From Photobacterium indicum (lineage in GTDB: Bacteria > Pseudomonadota > Gammaproteobacteria > Enterobacterales > Vibrionaceae), in the NCBI RefSeq assembly GCF_003026215.1, contig NZ_PYOC01000018.1:21148-85147 (forward strand): a DNA stretch of 64,000 nt. The letters are read 5' to 3'. Numbering within the stretch: the first letter of the stretch is position 1; every line of letters starts with the position of its first letter. The notes under the pieces are model-generated. The model saw only the letters and a list, made by a program, of their open reading frames with translations, was not told the origin of the DNA and searched no databases. Positions 18,831 through 27,555 of the stretch are shown here, one piece after another. The translations under genes were made by a program, and so were the position numbers.

Positions 18831-21455
18831 ATGATTGACACCTCTACGATAACTAACCCTCAAACACTTCCTGTTGAAGCGATTACTCAAGAAAACTTGC
18901 GTAACACGCTTGAACAATTTGCTGAACAGCAAAAACAACAATTTATCCAGCACCGTCCAGTAACCGATTTGGTACTGTCTCGCTCGACTTTCATTGATAA
19001 ATTATTAATTCGTCTATGGGAACATTATGGCGTAAACCAGTATCCTGATATCGCATTAGTCGCTGTAGGTGGATATGGTCGGGGTGAGTTACATCCATTA
19101 TCAGATGTCGATATTCTAATCTTAAGCGCTCAACCACTAAGTGATGAAACAGGAAAAATCATCAGTGCGTTTTTAACCTTTTTATGGGATCTGCGTTTAG
19201 AGGTCGGTCATAGTGTACGGACTATCGATGACTGTATTGAAATTGGCAGCAATGATTTAACGGTTGCTACGAACCTAACCGAGGCACGCATACTCTGCGG
19301 CAGTGACGACGTATTTCAGTGCTTACAAGAACGTATTAGTGCAGGTGATTTCTGGCCGAGTGAAGACTTTTATCGGGCTAAATTAGAAGAACAAAAAACA
19401 CGCCATGCCCGTTATCACGACACCACATATAATCTAGAACCTGATATCAAATCAAGCCCTGGCGGATTACGAGATATTCATACCTTAAGCTGGGTTGCAC
19501 GCCGTCATTTTGGGGCGACCAGTTTGTTAGAGATGAGTCGATTTGGCTTTTTAACTGATGCGGAATACCGTGAATTAGTTGAATGCCAAGATTCACTGTG
19601 GCGCATTCGTTTTGCCCTGCACATTGAGTTACGCCGCTACGATAACCGCCTCACTTTTTCACACCAACCATCCGTTGCTGAAAATTTAGGCTACACCGGA
19701 GAAGGCAATCGCGGTGTCGAAATGATGATGAAAGAGTTTTATCGCACATTACGTCGCGTACTTGAACTCAATAAAATGTTACTTCAATTATTTGATCAAG
19801 CGATTCTCGAGAACGGAAAAACGGTTGAAACTATACAGCTTAGTGATGACTTTCAAATTCGCGGGCATTTAATTGAAGCAATCAAACCGGCATTATTCCA
19901 AGCCCGCCCTGAAACGATCCTTGATATGTTTTTGCACATAGCACAAAACGGTGACATTGAAGGGATAGCGGCTCCGACACTTCGCCAACTGCGTACAGCT
20001 CGACGGCGTTTAAACGTGTTTTTAGTTGATATTCCCGAGGCCCGTGAAAAATTCATGGAATTGGTTCGCCAGCCAAATACTTTACAAAAAGCATTTCGCT
20101 TAATGCACCGTCATGGCGTTTTATCGGCATATTTACCTCAATGGAGTCAAATTGTAGGTCAGATGCAATTTGATTTGTTCCATGTATACACGGTCGATGA
20201 ACACAGCGTTCGCCTTATCAAGAATCTCAATAAATTTAATGACCCAGAGAATCGAGAGCGTCACCCTATTTGCTGTGAGGTCTATCCAAGGATCATCAAA
20301 AAGGAATTACTCACCATTGCAGGTATTTTCCATGATATAGCCAAAGGCCGTGGTGGGGATCACTCTGAGCTTGGCGCAGTTGAAGCGCATAAGTTCTGTA
20401 TTCAGCACGGTTTATCACGCCCAGAAGCTAACCTCATCGCTTGGTTGGTTCAAAAGCACCTACTGATGTCAGTCACCGCTCAGCGCCGAGACATCTATGA
20501 TCCAGAAGTTGTCGCTGAATTTGCCAAAGAAGTGCGAGATGAGGAACGTCTCGATTATTTGGTTTGCCTAACCGTGGCTGATATTTGCGCGACAAACCAA
20601 GAATTATGGAACAGCTGGAAACGCACTCTGCTCGCAGAGCTCTATTATTCGACTCAAAAAGCGTTGCGCCGTGGATTAGAAAATACTCCTGATGTACGTG
20701 ACCGTATCCGTCACAACCAACAGCTATCTTCTGCTATTTTGCGCGGAAAAGGCTTCGCACCTCGTGAAATAGAAGTACTGTGGCAACGTTTTAAAGCTGA
20801 TTATTTCTTGCGTCATACACACAAGCAATTAGCCTGGCATGCCGAAGCGCTACTCACGCATGATCATGACAAACCACTCATACTGCTGAGTAAAAAAGCG
20901 ACAAGAGGGGGGACGGAGGTATTTGTTTATAACAAAGACAAAGCCAAGTTATTTGCAATTGTCGTATCAGAATTGGATAAGAAAAATCTCAGTGTTCACG
21001 ATGCCCAAATCATGAACAGTAAAGACGGTTACACGCTTGATACATTTATGGTGCTAGATCCGAGCGGAAAAGCCATACCAGAAAATCGCCACAATACAAT
21101 TCGACGCGCACTCGTTAACGCACTGACAAAAATGAAATCAGAGCGTAAAAATAAACGCGCACCACGTAAATTAATGCATTTTAACGTTAAAACTCAAGTG
21201 GACTTTTTGCCAACTAAAACGGGCAAAAAAACAACAATGGAGCTCATTGCGTTAGACATGCCGGGTCTGCTCGCTCGAATTGGTGCCGTGTTTGCTAAAC
21301 AAAAAGTCAGTCTACAAGCCGCCAAAATTACCACCATTGGTGAGCGTGCAGAAGATTTCTTTATTTTAGTGAATGAGCACGGAAGTCCGTTAACTGAAGA
21401 GCATCAGCAAGCATTGAAAGAGGCGTTAATCATCAAGCTGACCCCTCAAGATTAA
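18831..21455 (+). CDS. glnD: Bifunctional PII uridylyltransferase/uridylyl-removing enzyme
   Basis: Senses glutamine and uridylylates or deuridylylates PII (GlnB/GlnK) to set nitrogen assimilation. The 874-residue protein has the nucleotidyltransferase motif GGYGRGELHPLSDVD (80-94; catalytic D92 and D94), a GlnD adaptor region, an HD domain with HDIAKGRGGDHSE near residue 500 for uridylyl removal, and two C-terminal ACT domains. Its position after map is conserved with E. coli. Confidence 0.98.
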   Translation: MIDTSTITNPQTLPVEAITQENLRNTLEQFAEQQKQQFIQHRPVTDLVLSRSTFIDKLLIRLWEHYGVNQYPDIALVAVGGYGRGELHPLSDVDILILSAQPLSDETGKIISAFLTFLWDLRLEVGHSVRTIDDCIEIGSNDLTVATNLTEARILCGSDDVFQCLQERISAGDFWPSEDFYRAKLEEQKTRHARYHDTTYNLEPDIKSSPGGLRDIHTLSWVARRHFGATSLLEMSRFGFLTDAEYRELVECQDSLWRIRFALHIELRRYDNRLTFSHQPSVAENLGYTGEGNRGVEMMMKEFYRTLRRVLELNKMLLQLFDQAILENGKTVETIQLSDDFQIRGHLIEAIKPALFQARPETILDMFLHIAQNGDIEGIAAPTLRQLRTARRRLNVFLVDIPEAREKFMELVRQPNTLQKAFRLMHRHGVLSAYLPQWSQIVGQMQFDLFHVYTVDEHSVRLIKNLNKFNDPENRERHPICCEVYPRIIKKELLTIAGIFHDIAKGRGGDHSELGAVEAHKFCIQHGLSRPEANLIAWLVQKHLLMSVTAQRRDIYDPEVVAEFAKEVRDEERLDYLVCLTVADICATNQELWNSWKRTLLAELYYSTQKALRRGLENTPDVRDRIRHNQQLSSAILRGKGFAPREIEVLWQRFKADYFLRHTHKQLAWHAEALLTHDHDKPLILLSKKATRGGTEVFVYNKDKAKLFAIVVSELDKKNLSVHDAQIMNSKDGYTLDTFMVLDPSGKAIPENRHNTIRRALVNALTKMKSERKNKRAPRKLMHFNVKTQVDFLPTKTGKKTTMELIALDMPGLLARIGAVFAKQKVSLQAAKITTIGERAEDFFILVNEHGSPLTEEHQQALKEALIIKLTPQD

Positions 21456-21643
21456 GGCTTAAGTATGACTACCTGATTCACTCGAATACCTTATTAATAC
21501 GCATTCTTTACGCTAGATATTTTTTACTTAAAGGATGCGCGATCTTCACCACATTCTGGATCGACTATCAGGACGTTATGATAGGTTCTTGCTACAGTTA
21601 TTTTATTGCTCGTAAAATATAAAGACATTAAGCAGAGGCCCTT

Positions 21644-22024
21644 ATGTATCCACACCTCACCAGTATTGGTATTGAACAACCAGAAGCAATTGAACGTTAC
21701 AGCCTGCGTCAAGAAGCCGCCAATGACATTCTGAAAGTCTATTTTGCAAAAAATAAAGGTGAGCTGTTTGCAAAGAGTGTGAAATTTAAATTTCCTCGTC
21801 AGCGAAAATCCGTCTTAGTGAATAGCGGTAGCCGTGAATACAAAGAAATTACTGAAATAAATCGAACACTGACACATATTATTGATGAGCTCGATATCAT
21901 CACTAAAAGAAAGCATACAGAAGTGGATATTAAGAAGAAAATTTTAGGTGACTTACGTCATTTAGAGCGCGTTGTAAGCCACAAAATATCAGAAATTGAA
22001 GCAGATTTAGAAAAATTAAAATAA
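21644..22024 (+). CDS. yaeH: DUF3461 (UPF0325/YaeH) family protein
   Basis: Small cytoplasmic protein of unknown function, 126 residues. It matches E. coli YaeH closely by eye (RYSLRQEAANDILK, FKFPRQRKSV, and the C-terminal SEIEADLEKL), with a charged helical C-terminus. An AGAGG-type ribosome-binding site precedes the ATG. The 188-bp gap from glnD probably holds its promoter. E. coli yaeH is near glnD and dapD as well. No function is proposed. Confidence 0.93.
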   Translation: MYPHLTSIGIEQPEAIERYSLRQEAANDILKVYFAKNKGELFAKSVKFKFPRQRKSVLVNSGSREYKEITEINRTLTHIIDELDIITKRKHTEVDIKKKILGDLRHLERVVSHKISEIEADLEKLK

Positions 22025-22032
22025 ACATCATT

Positions 22033-22064
22033 GATTTCTGCTCTCTTCTTGAAGAGCAGAAATC
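22033..22064. terminator. Convergent-gene hairpin, yaeH / yqcA
   Basis: A perfect 12-bp inverted repeat (GATTTCTGCTCT and its complement) with an eight-base loop lies between the convergent ends of yaeH and yqcA. Neither side has a proper T-tract, so it may protect both 3' ends rather than terminate efficiently. Confidence 0.55.
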
Positions 22065-22069
22065 ATCAT

Positions 22070-22525
22070 CTAAGCGATTTGCTTCAAAAAACGGCTTAAC
22101 CAAGGAAGCGTCGCTTCTAATGCATCAAAGCTAACGCAGGCATCAATATCTAATCGCTCTGCAACAGGTTTAGCCTGCAGTTGTTGCAGCATCTCATCGA
22201 ACTGTCGCCCGGCACCACAATAACGATCTTCGCCATAACTTGAATCCCCCATTGAAATCACGCCATAACTTAACTTAGGCACCAATGGAAATTGATCATT
22301 TAGCGCAACATATAGTGGTAAAAGGTTATCAGGCACTTCACCCTGCCCCGTTGTCGAGGTAATAACGACAATTGTGTCATTTTGATATGCTAAAAAATCA
22401 TCAAGCTGAGGATCTAAATACAGCTGAGCCGTATGTCCATTACAGCTTAACTGGGTAATTACATCTTGGGCAACATCTTCAGCGCCGCCAAATACAGAAC
22501 CAACAAATACACCAACTTTAGCCAT
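22070..22525 (-). CDS. yqcA: Flavodoxin (YqcA/MioC type)
   Basis: Small FMN-binding electron carrier, 151 residues. The FMN-phosphate region is VGSVFGGAEDVA near residue 8, where canonical flavodoxins have T/S-x-T-G-N/T; the acidic flavin loop STTGQGEVPDN near residue 57 is intact. It lies downstream of truC and yqcC, the same order as E. coli yqcC-truC-yqcA, hence the symbol. The physiological partner is unknown. Confidence 0.9.
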   Translation of the reverse strand: MAKVGVFVGSVFGGAEDVAQDVITQLSCNGHTAQLYLDPQLDDFLAYQNDTIVVITSTTGQGEVPDNLLPLYVALNDQFPLVPKLSYGVISMGDSSYGEDRYCGAGRQFDEMLQQLQAKPVAERLDIDACVSFDALEATLPWLSRFLKQIA

Positions 22526-22652
22526 AACGTCCTAGCCTTTATTTTCAGAGAATCCAAAAATAAATTTGGCTTTTTATATTCGAAGATGCAAATAAGATAA
22601 CCCGACAACGAGAGCTACCTCATTAAAAAAGTGGCGTGATGATAATTTATCA

Positions 22653-23390
22653 CTATTTTGAATTTAATAGCTCAGTAGACCAATTAAACTCTGACATCAC
22701 CCGTAGCCATGTTTCATCAGTTGATGCTCGAATATCTAGCGTTTGCTTTGTTACTGGATGAACAAACTGCAAACGGGAGGCATGCAGCATCAAACGATGG
22801 CAGTCATAGTTTTCACGGAACATACGGTTGTGGCGACCATCACCATGGTTTACATCACCAATAATGTGATGATTTAAATGGTGCATATGGCGACGCAGCT
22901 GGTGTTTACGGCCCGTTTCTGGTTTCATTTCAACTAAGCAATAACGGCTGGTCGCATAACGACCTACTGGAATGTTGGTTTCAACGGTGGCAAGTGGACT
23001 ATAGGCTGTTACTGCTTCCTGAGCTTCCTGTTCTTCTGCTGCGTTTTTATCCGCAATTTTATCAAGCTCTTTTTTCAACGGATAATCAAGTACTGCAGCG
23101 TCTTTGATCCAACCACGAACAACTGCATGATATGTTTTATGTATCTCTCGCCCTGAAAATACCGGCATCATTTGCGACGCAATTTCACTCGATAAGCCAA
23201 ATAATAACACCCCAGATGTAGGACGATCTAAACGATGAAGCGGAAATACATGCTGACCAATTTGGTCGCGTAATGTTTGCATTACAAATACCGTTTCATG
23301 GCGATCAAGCCAAGAGCGGTGAACCAACATGCCAGAGGGCTTATTAACCGCAACTAAGTATTCATCTTGAAAAAGAATGTCTAATTCCAC
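22653..23390 (-). CDS. truC: tRNA pseudouridine(65) synthase
   Basis: Converts U65 to pseudouridine in a subset of tRNAs. The 245-residue RluA-family protein lacks an S4 domain and has the catalytic motif HRLDRPTSGVLLFG with the essential aspartate in RLDR near residue 54. Conserved RKHQLRRH lies in the second half. It starts 2 bp after yqcC, so the two are coupled. Confidence 0.95.
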   Translation of the reverse strand: MELDILFQDEYLVAVNKPSGMLVHRSWLDRHETVFVMQTLRDQIGQHVFPLHRLDRPTSGVLLFGLSSEIASQMMPVFSGREIHKTYHAVVRGWIKDAAVLDYPLKKELDKIADKNAAEEQEAQEAVTAYSPLATVETNIPVGRYATSRYCLVEMKPETGRKHQLRRHMHHLNHHIIGDVNHGDGRHNRMFRENYDCHRLMLHASRLQFVHPVTKQTLDIRASTDETWLRVMSEFNWSTELLNSK

Positions 23391-23392
23391 AA

Positions 23393-23713
23393 TTATTGAG
23401 CCTTAAATAAGTTATCTAACTCACGTGTTACGCCAAGAATAATATTTATCCCACTATCGTGCTTCATTGCTTCTTCAACATAAGGGGAAAGTTCAAAATG
23501 TTGAGGTAACGGTTGTTTCAGCGCGATAAGCTGGGTCATTCTCGGAATAAAAACCCACTGCAACCATTGACTACAAGAGAGCGAATCCACAGCAAAAGGT
23601 TCCGTACTCGCAAGTGCCACATCACTTGGTGGTACATTTTCCCACAAGTCGGCATTGCGTAAGGCAGCCTCAAGCTTTTCTAGTAACAACATGCTATGAC
23701 GATATTTATCCAT
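23393..23713 (-). CDS. yqcC: YqcC family protein
   Basis: Small all-helical protein of unknown function, 106 residues from the ATG at 23713 (GAGG nine bases upstream); an ATG five codons earlier lacks such a site. Shared features with E. coli YqcC include STEPFAVD, LQWVFIPRM and KQPLP. It is the first gene of yqcC-truC-yqcA. In E. coli csrB lies beside this gene; here the csrB-like cluster lies 1.7 kb away, past two inserted family-specific genes. Confidence 0.9.
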   Translation of the reverse strand: MDKYRHSMLLLEKLEAALRNADLWENVPPSDVALASTEPFAVDSLSCSQWLQWVFIPRMTQLIALKQPLPQHFELSPYVEEAMKHDSGINIILGVTRELDNLFKAQ

Positions 23714-23887
23714 GCAACAAATCCTCATGAAATTGGCGCGCTAGAATACCATTTCATCCCCCGCCACCCAACAACGGATACACAGACAATCAAGGTTCAG
23801 GTACTTAATGACATGATTTACGCAATTGAATAGTCAGTTAATTACTGTCTTTGATATACTCACGAATCAGATTTAGGAGCAATAACT

Positions 23888-24934
23888 ATGTCCATGGATA
23901 AATTTCATACCCTTACCCAATTACTTGATAATGCTGGTTGTCAGTACAAGATTTTCGACCTTGGTCGCCGTGTTTGCGAAATTGATATCGAGCAATTCAA
24001 AGCTGTAGAAGAAAATCGTCAGCCTTATCCATGGCCATTGCAGCAGCATGCGCACCTTTCTATCTCTTTTTGGCAGAACAATAATGCACCTTGGGTTTGG
24101 TTCTTACGTTTACCATTAGACGAGCGTGGGCTATTAAAGCAAGCCGCTGTGGGTGATTTTATCAAGTATGTTATCGAAGCCATGGGCGCAACGCTCAATG
24201 CTGAGCCGACAGAAGAAGAACAAGAGAAATTAGCCGCGAACCCATACACATTTAAGCCGAATGACGACAAAATGGCGATTTTTCATGCCCAATTACGTCA
24301 CGTTCTCTCATTATCGACCAGCCAGTATTATGAGCATGCTCAGCTATTTCTAAGTGGTGATCTCGGCTGGGAACAGTGGCAAGGTGTCGGTCTGCAAGGT
24401 TTGGCTGATATCTGTGCAAGAATAAAGCAAGAAAATAACAGCACGTTACTAAGAAAAGCAGTGAACAATCTGCCAATGACCCCTCTTTATGCATTACTGG
24501 GTTGTTTAGAGCATTGTGATATTCCAGAAACACTGAGCAAGCGTTTAGAAGAAAGATTACACACAGAAATGGCATCTTCAGAGCCAGATCTCTTCTTACT
24601 CGCCGCTATTATTCGTTCGCTTGCAGGTAGCAACGCTGTCACGCTTACAGAGCAGCTTAATGTCTTGCTACAACATACCGAACTTTGTCACCCTGAAGTC
24701 TTAGTCGCAATTGCAGGACGCTGTTGGTATGGTTTAGCAAACACAGACACCGCAAGCCTATTCTTATTACGCCTTGCTGAAACAAAAGATCAAACGCTAT
24801 TTAATCAGCTGTTTACTGATCTTGTCATGTTGCCTTTACTTCGCGGAATTATGCTTCAAGTTCTTCACAGCCAAGCAAACCCTGCATTAGTTGAAGCGAT
24901 AACTCAGCTTCAACAACATGCTCATAATAAATAG
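23888..24934 (+). CDS. DUF3549 family protein
   Basis: A 348-residue cytoplasmic protein with no signal peptide or membrane segment. I recognise the DUF3549 family found in Vibrionaceae and relatives: an N-terminal region ending around PYPWPLQQHAHLS and WVWFLRLPLDERG, then a helical, HEAT-like C-terminal half (LLGCLEH, LLAAIIRSLAG). An AGGAG site precedes the ATG. It is divergent from yqcC and followed by a DUF3301 gene, a pairing seen in related genomes. Function unknown. Confidence 0.85.
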   Translation: MSMDKFHTLTQLLDNAGCQYKIFDLGRRVCEIDIEQFKAVEENRQPYPWPLQQHAHLSISFWQNNNAPWVWFLRLPLDERGLLKQAAVGDFIKYVIEAMGATLNAEPTEEEQEKLAANPYTFKPNDDKMAIFHAQLRHVLSLSTSQYYEHAQLFLSGDLGWEQWQGVGLQGLADICARIKQENNSTLLRKAVNNLPMTPLYALLGCLEHCDIPETLSKRLEERLHTEMASSEPDLFLLAAIIRSLAGSNAVTLTEQLNVLLQHTELCHPEVLVAIAGRCWYGLANTDTASLFLLRLAETKDQTLFNQLFTDLVMLPLLRGIMLQVLHSQANPALVEAITQLQQHAHNK

Positions 24935-24995
24935 TCTGTGCTATTTTAAGGATATTAAGATCTGTTGATTTTTATTAAGGATAGTCTTATTCGTT

Positions 24996-25310
24996 ATGGA
25001 TAACTTAATCGCAATCTTGCTGGTCGCATTCGGCGCATATTTATTTTGGCAGCAACGACGCCAAACTGAATTCGCCGAAAAGTTCATTAAACAACGCTGT
25101 AAAAACCTTGGCTTGCAATTACTCAGCACAGCAAGAGGTTCCCATAAGCTAAAAGATAATAAAGGTAATTGGGGATGGCGAACGGTGTACTTGTTTGAAT
25201 TCTCTGCCAATGGACATGACTATTATGAAGGGATTGTCGAAATGAAAGGGTTTAGACCCATGACGTTCTATGTGCCAGCTCATCATATTCCAGACGTTGA
25301 AATTGATTAA
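24996..25310 (+). CDS. DUF3301 family membrane-anchored protein
   Basis: A 104-residue protein with one N-terminal membrane helix (LIAILLVAFGAYLFW, residues 4-18) and a soluble domain with conserved RGSHKLKDNKGNWGWRT and FEFSANGHDYYEG stretches, typical of DUF3301. It follows the DUF3549 gene by 61 bp on the same strand, so the two are probably co-transcribed, and ends 66 bp before the identical repeat of the csrB-like cluster. Function unknown. Confidence 0.85.
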   Translation: MDNLIAILLVAFGAYLFWQQRRQTEFAEKFIKQRCKNLGLQLLSTARGSHKLKDNKGNWGWRTVYLFEFSANGHDYYEGIVEMKGFRPMTFYVPAHHIPDVEID

Positions 25311-25375
25311 TGATAATGAAGGTAGATGCTCGTTAACGATAGGCTAAAGCCTAATAGCAAAACACTGAATGTTAG

Positions 25376-25837
25376 ATAGCAGACATAAAAGAGCGGGCGC
25401 GACTTGCGTCGCGCCCTTAGGTCTTACTTGCAGCAATCCGGCTACTATGGTGCTCCCTGCATCATTCCATTGACTGCTGTAATCCGTCAGCATTGTCCTT
25501 TTATCTTCGTCCTGAAGAGATCCTTTGGCTTTCCTTAACCCGTCGATACATCCTATATCAACTCTCATCTCCTTCCTGGAGGTGTCCTTTACTTCAACCC
25601 TGAAGTGTTCCTTTATGCCTCTATCCTAGAGGTGTCCCTAACTTCGTCCTGAAGTGGTCCTTTTGTCATCCTGACCAGTAAACATCCTGCTTACTGTTAC
25701 CGAATCCTTCGGTGGTCCTTTTACTATCCATGTTCGATATATCATCCTGATACACCGGTCTCATCCTGAGACTACCAAATCCTTGGCTTTTTCCTGTTCC
25801 GTTCCGTCAGTTCCTTCCGACACCAATAAGATTACGC
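25376..25837. repeat. 462-bp direct repeat, copy A
   Basis: This block is identical, as far as I can read base by base, to 26941-27402 (offset 1565). It covers the whole predicted CsrB-like RNA 1, its terminator and its -10 region, but not the upstream activator box. Identity stops abruptly at both ends. Confidence 0.95.
25386..25821 (-). ncRNA. csrB: CsrB-family sRNA, copy 1
   Basis: Regulatory RNA that sequesters the translational regulator CsrA. On the minus strand it is a chain of small hairpins presenting GGA in the loop, such as CTTCAGGACGAAG, CCTCTAGGATAGAGG, GTCTCAGGATGAGAC and GGTCAGGATGACAA. I count about 30 GGA triplets in 436 nt. The start is set at the G of GTCGGAAGGA by analogy with E. 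coli CsrB (5' GTCGACAGGGAG), with -10 TAATCT at 25829-25834. A strong terminator (GGGCGCGAC/GTCGCGCCC, 25395-25416) with a short T-run ends it. The locus between yqcC and syd is the E. coli csrB site. Several minus-frame ORFs inside it are not genes. Confidence 0.92.
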
Positions 25838-25942
25838 CGAATCCTTAAAAAAAGAACCACCTAGCAAAAAATACTGTATGACGAAATAAACACCTCGAAC
25901 CAAAAAACATAAAACCCCAATACAAACAGCATCTTAACCAAT

Positions 25943-25977
25943 ATCATGTGATTTTAGCTTACCTAAAATCACATGAT
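25943..25977. repeat. 15-bp perfect inverted repeat upstream of csrB copy 1
   Basis: ATCATGTGATTTTAG at 25943-25957 and its exact complement at 25963-25977 flank a five-base loop. It lies between the VarA-type box and the promoter of copy 1, about 122-156 nt upstream of the predicted start. No equivalent exists upstream of copies 2 and 3. It could be a regulator operator or a cruciform-forming element. Confidence 0.9.
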
Positions 25978-25989
25978 TTCCCACAGCTT

Positions 25990-26007
25990 TGTAAGAGATC
26001 TCGCACA
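25990..26007. promoter_or_regulatory. VarA/UvrY (GacA-type) box for csrB copy 1
   Basis: TGTAAGAGATCTCGCACA matches the GacA/UvrY/VarA consensus TGTAAG-N6-CTTACA in the left half and imperfectly in the right half. Its centre lies 177-178 nt upstream of the predicted start of copy 1, the same distance as the boxes of the other copies. In E. coli and Pseudomonas such boxes make csrB/rsmZ dependent on the BarA/UvrY or GacS/GacA system. Confidence 0.85.
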
Positions 26008-26070
26008 AGGCAGGTAGATATAAGAGATTAACCATCAACAACACAAACAATTCGGAAATTGCAGAAACGA

Positions 26071-26596
26071 GAAAAGGCGTGACTTTCGTCACGCCTTTAG
26101 ATCTCACTTGCAGCAATCCTGCTACTACTATACTCCCTGCATCATTCCATGATGTGCTTCTTCCTAAAGCATAATTCCCCACTCTATCCTAGAGTGTCCT
26201 ACGGTATTCCCTGACCCGTTGAATAATCCAGCTTCAACTCTCTCTTCAACCCTGAAGGTGTCCCTGACTTCATCCTGAAGCAAATCCCTTAAACCTCTGT
26301 CCTAGAGGTGTCCCTGACTTCATCCTGAAGCAAATCCTTTAAACCTCTGTCCTAGAGGTGTCCCTGACTTCATCCTGAAGCAAACCCCTTAAACCTCTGT
26401 CCTAGAGGTGTCCCTGACTTCGTCCTGAAGTGGTCCTTTGTCATCCTAACCAGCAAACGTCCCGCTTACTGTTCCTAAATCCTTTGATTGTCCTTTCACT
26501 ATCCATGTTCGATATATCATCCTGATACACCGTTCTCTTCCTGAGACAACCAAATCCTTGGCTTTTTCCTGTTCCGTTCCGTCAGTTCCTTCCGAC
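26071..26596 (-). ncRNA. csrB: CsrB-family sRNA, copy 2 (elongated)
   Basis: Second CsrA-binding RNA, about 526 nt, related to but clearly diverged from copies 1 and 3. It shares the 5' end GTCGGAAGGAACTGACGG, the GGA hairpins, the 3' part near GATGCAGGGAG, and ends at its own terminator (GGCGTGAC/GTCACGCC, 26076-26095, with T-run). The -10 region reads TAGTAT at the same position as TAATCT in the others. It is about 90 nt longer than copy 1 because of an internal 50-nt tandem repeat (26257-26440) that adds CTTCAGGATGAAG and CCTCTAGGACAGAGG hairpins. Confidence 0.9.
26257..26440. repeat. 50-nt tandem repeat inside csrB copy 2 (about 3.7 units)
   Basis: Full units at 26291-26340, 26341-26390 and 26391-26440 plus a partial one from 26257. 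Units differ by few bases (ATCCTTT versus ACCCCTT; the last unit ends like copy 1). Each full unit encodes two GGA hairpins of the sRNA, so unit number sets the number of CsrA sites. Confidence 0.95.
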
Positions 26597-26765
26597 AAGA
26601 GAGATACTACTCTATATGCATACTTTAGACATGACCAAGAAAAAATATAATAGGAACAAAAAATATAACAACCTCATCACAACCAGTTAAGGCATTGAAT
26701 TTAAACAACTTAACATTAAGGGTTACGTAATAGCCGTAAGTTGAAATATAGTTTTCCCACGAGTT

Positions 26766-26783
26766 TGTAAGAGATCTCTCACA
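26766..26783. promoter_or_regulatory. VarA/UvrY (GacA-type) box for csrB copy 2
   Basis: TGTAAGAGATCTCTCACA, one mismatch from the TGTAAG-N6-CTTACA palindrome. Its centre is about 178 nt upstream of the predicted start of copy 2. The sequence TTTCCCAC lies just left of it, as it does left of the copy 1 box. Confidence 0.87.
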
Positions 26784-26940
26784 CCTGAAATAAACAATAT
26801 CCGGTAATCGATTTCATTTGAGGTAAATGGGTGGAAATAATAACAATAATTCAACATATCACTCAAAAATACACAGCGAATACATTGAGTTGTAGATACA
26901 AAGGAGAGGAAATAAATAAGATTTAGAAAAGAATAATTTT

Positions 26941-27402
26941 ATAGCAGACATAAAAGAGCGGGCGCGACTTGCGTCGCGCCCTTAGGTCTTACTTGCAGCA
27001 ATCCGGCTACTATGGTGCTCCCTGCATCATTCCATTGACTGCTGTAATCCGTCAGCATTGTCCTTTTATCTTCGTCCTGAAGAGATCCTTTGGCTTTCCT
27101 TAACCCGTCGATACATCCTATATCAACTCTCATCTCCTTCCTGGAGGTGTCCTTTACTTCAACCCTGAAGTGTTCCTTTATGCCTCTATCCTAGAGGTGT
27201 CCCTAACTTCGTCCTGAAGTGGTCCTTTTGTCATCCTGACCAGTAAACATCCTGCTTACTGTTACCGAATCCTTCGGTGGTCCTTTTACTATCCATGTTC
27301 GATATATCATCCTGATACACCGGTCTCATCCTGAGACTACCAAATCCTTGGCTTTTTCCTGTTCCGTTCCGTCAGTTCCTTCCGACACCAATAAGATTAC
27401 GC
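26941..27402. repeat. 462-bp direct repeat, copy B
   Basis: Identical by eye to 25376-25837; see that entry. The flanks beyond both ends are unrelated. Confidence 0.95.
26951..27386 (-). ncRNA. csrB: CsrB-family sRNA, copy 3
   Basis: Third CsrA-titrating RNA, 436 nt, identical in sequence to copy 1 including the -10 region and terminator. Because its upstream activator box is the only perfect palindrome of the three, it is the best candidate for the strongest response to VarA/UvrY. As the furthest upstream on the minus strand, it would be transcribed towards copy 2. Each copy has its own terminator, so three separate transcripts are expected. Confidence 0.92.
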
Positions 27403-27555
27403 TTTTAGAAGTTTTGAACAAGGGAGGCAAAGCGGACTTCAATCACAGTTTTCATAATAACATTCACGATAAAAACGCAACCTCAATAAAAACAACAGGT
27501 TAATACGAGCCCCAACATTAACGCTGACAACATTAACTTAAAAGGCGCACGTGCT

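Noticed and set aside
20927..21455. Possible truncation of glnD C-terminus
   Set aside because: The 874-residue length and two ACT-like domains are complete; it is simply a little shorter than the E. coli protein.
25344..27133. Minus-strand reading frames of 64-82 residues inside the csrB copies (for example 25344-25568, 25934-26182 and 26939-27133)
   Set aside because: They are read out of the GGA-hairpin RNA itself, contain the terminator, have no ribosome-binding site, and no protein family resembles them. Copies 1 and 3 give the same peptide only because the DNA is identical.
25376..27402. CRISPR array or mobile repeat as an explanation for the repeated TCCT-rich block
   Set aside because: There are no regularly spaced identical repeats with unique spacers, no cas genes, no transposase and no target-site duplications. 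The repeated motifs are complementary hairpin arms with GGA loops, which is the CsrB pattern.
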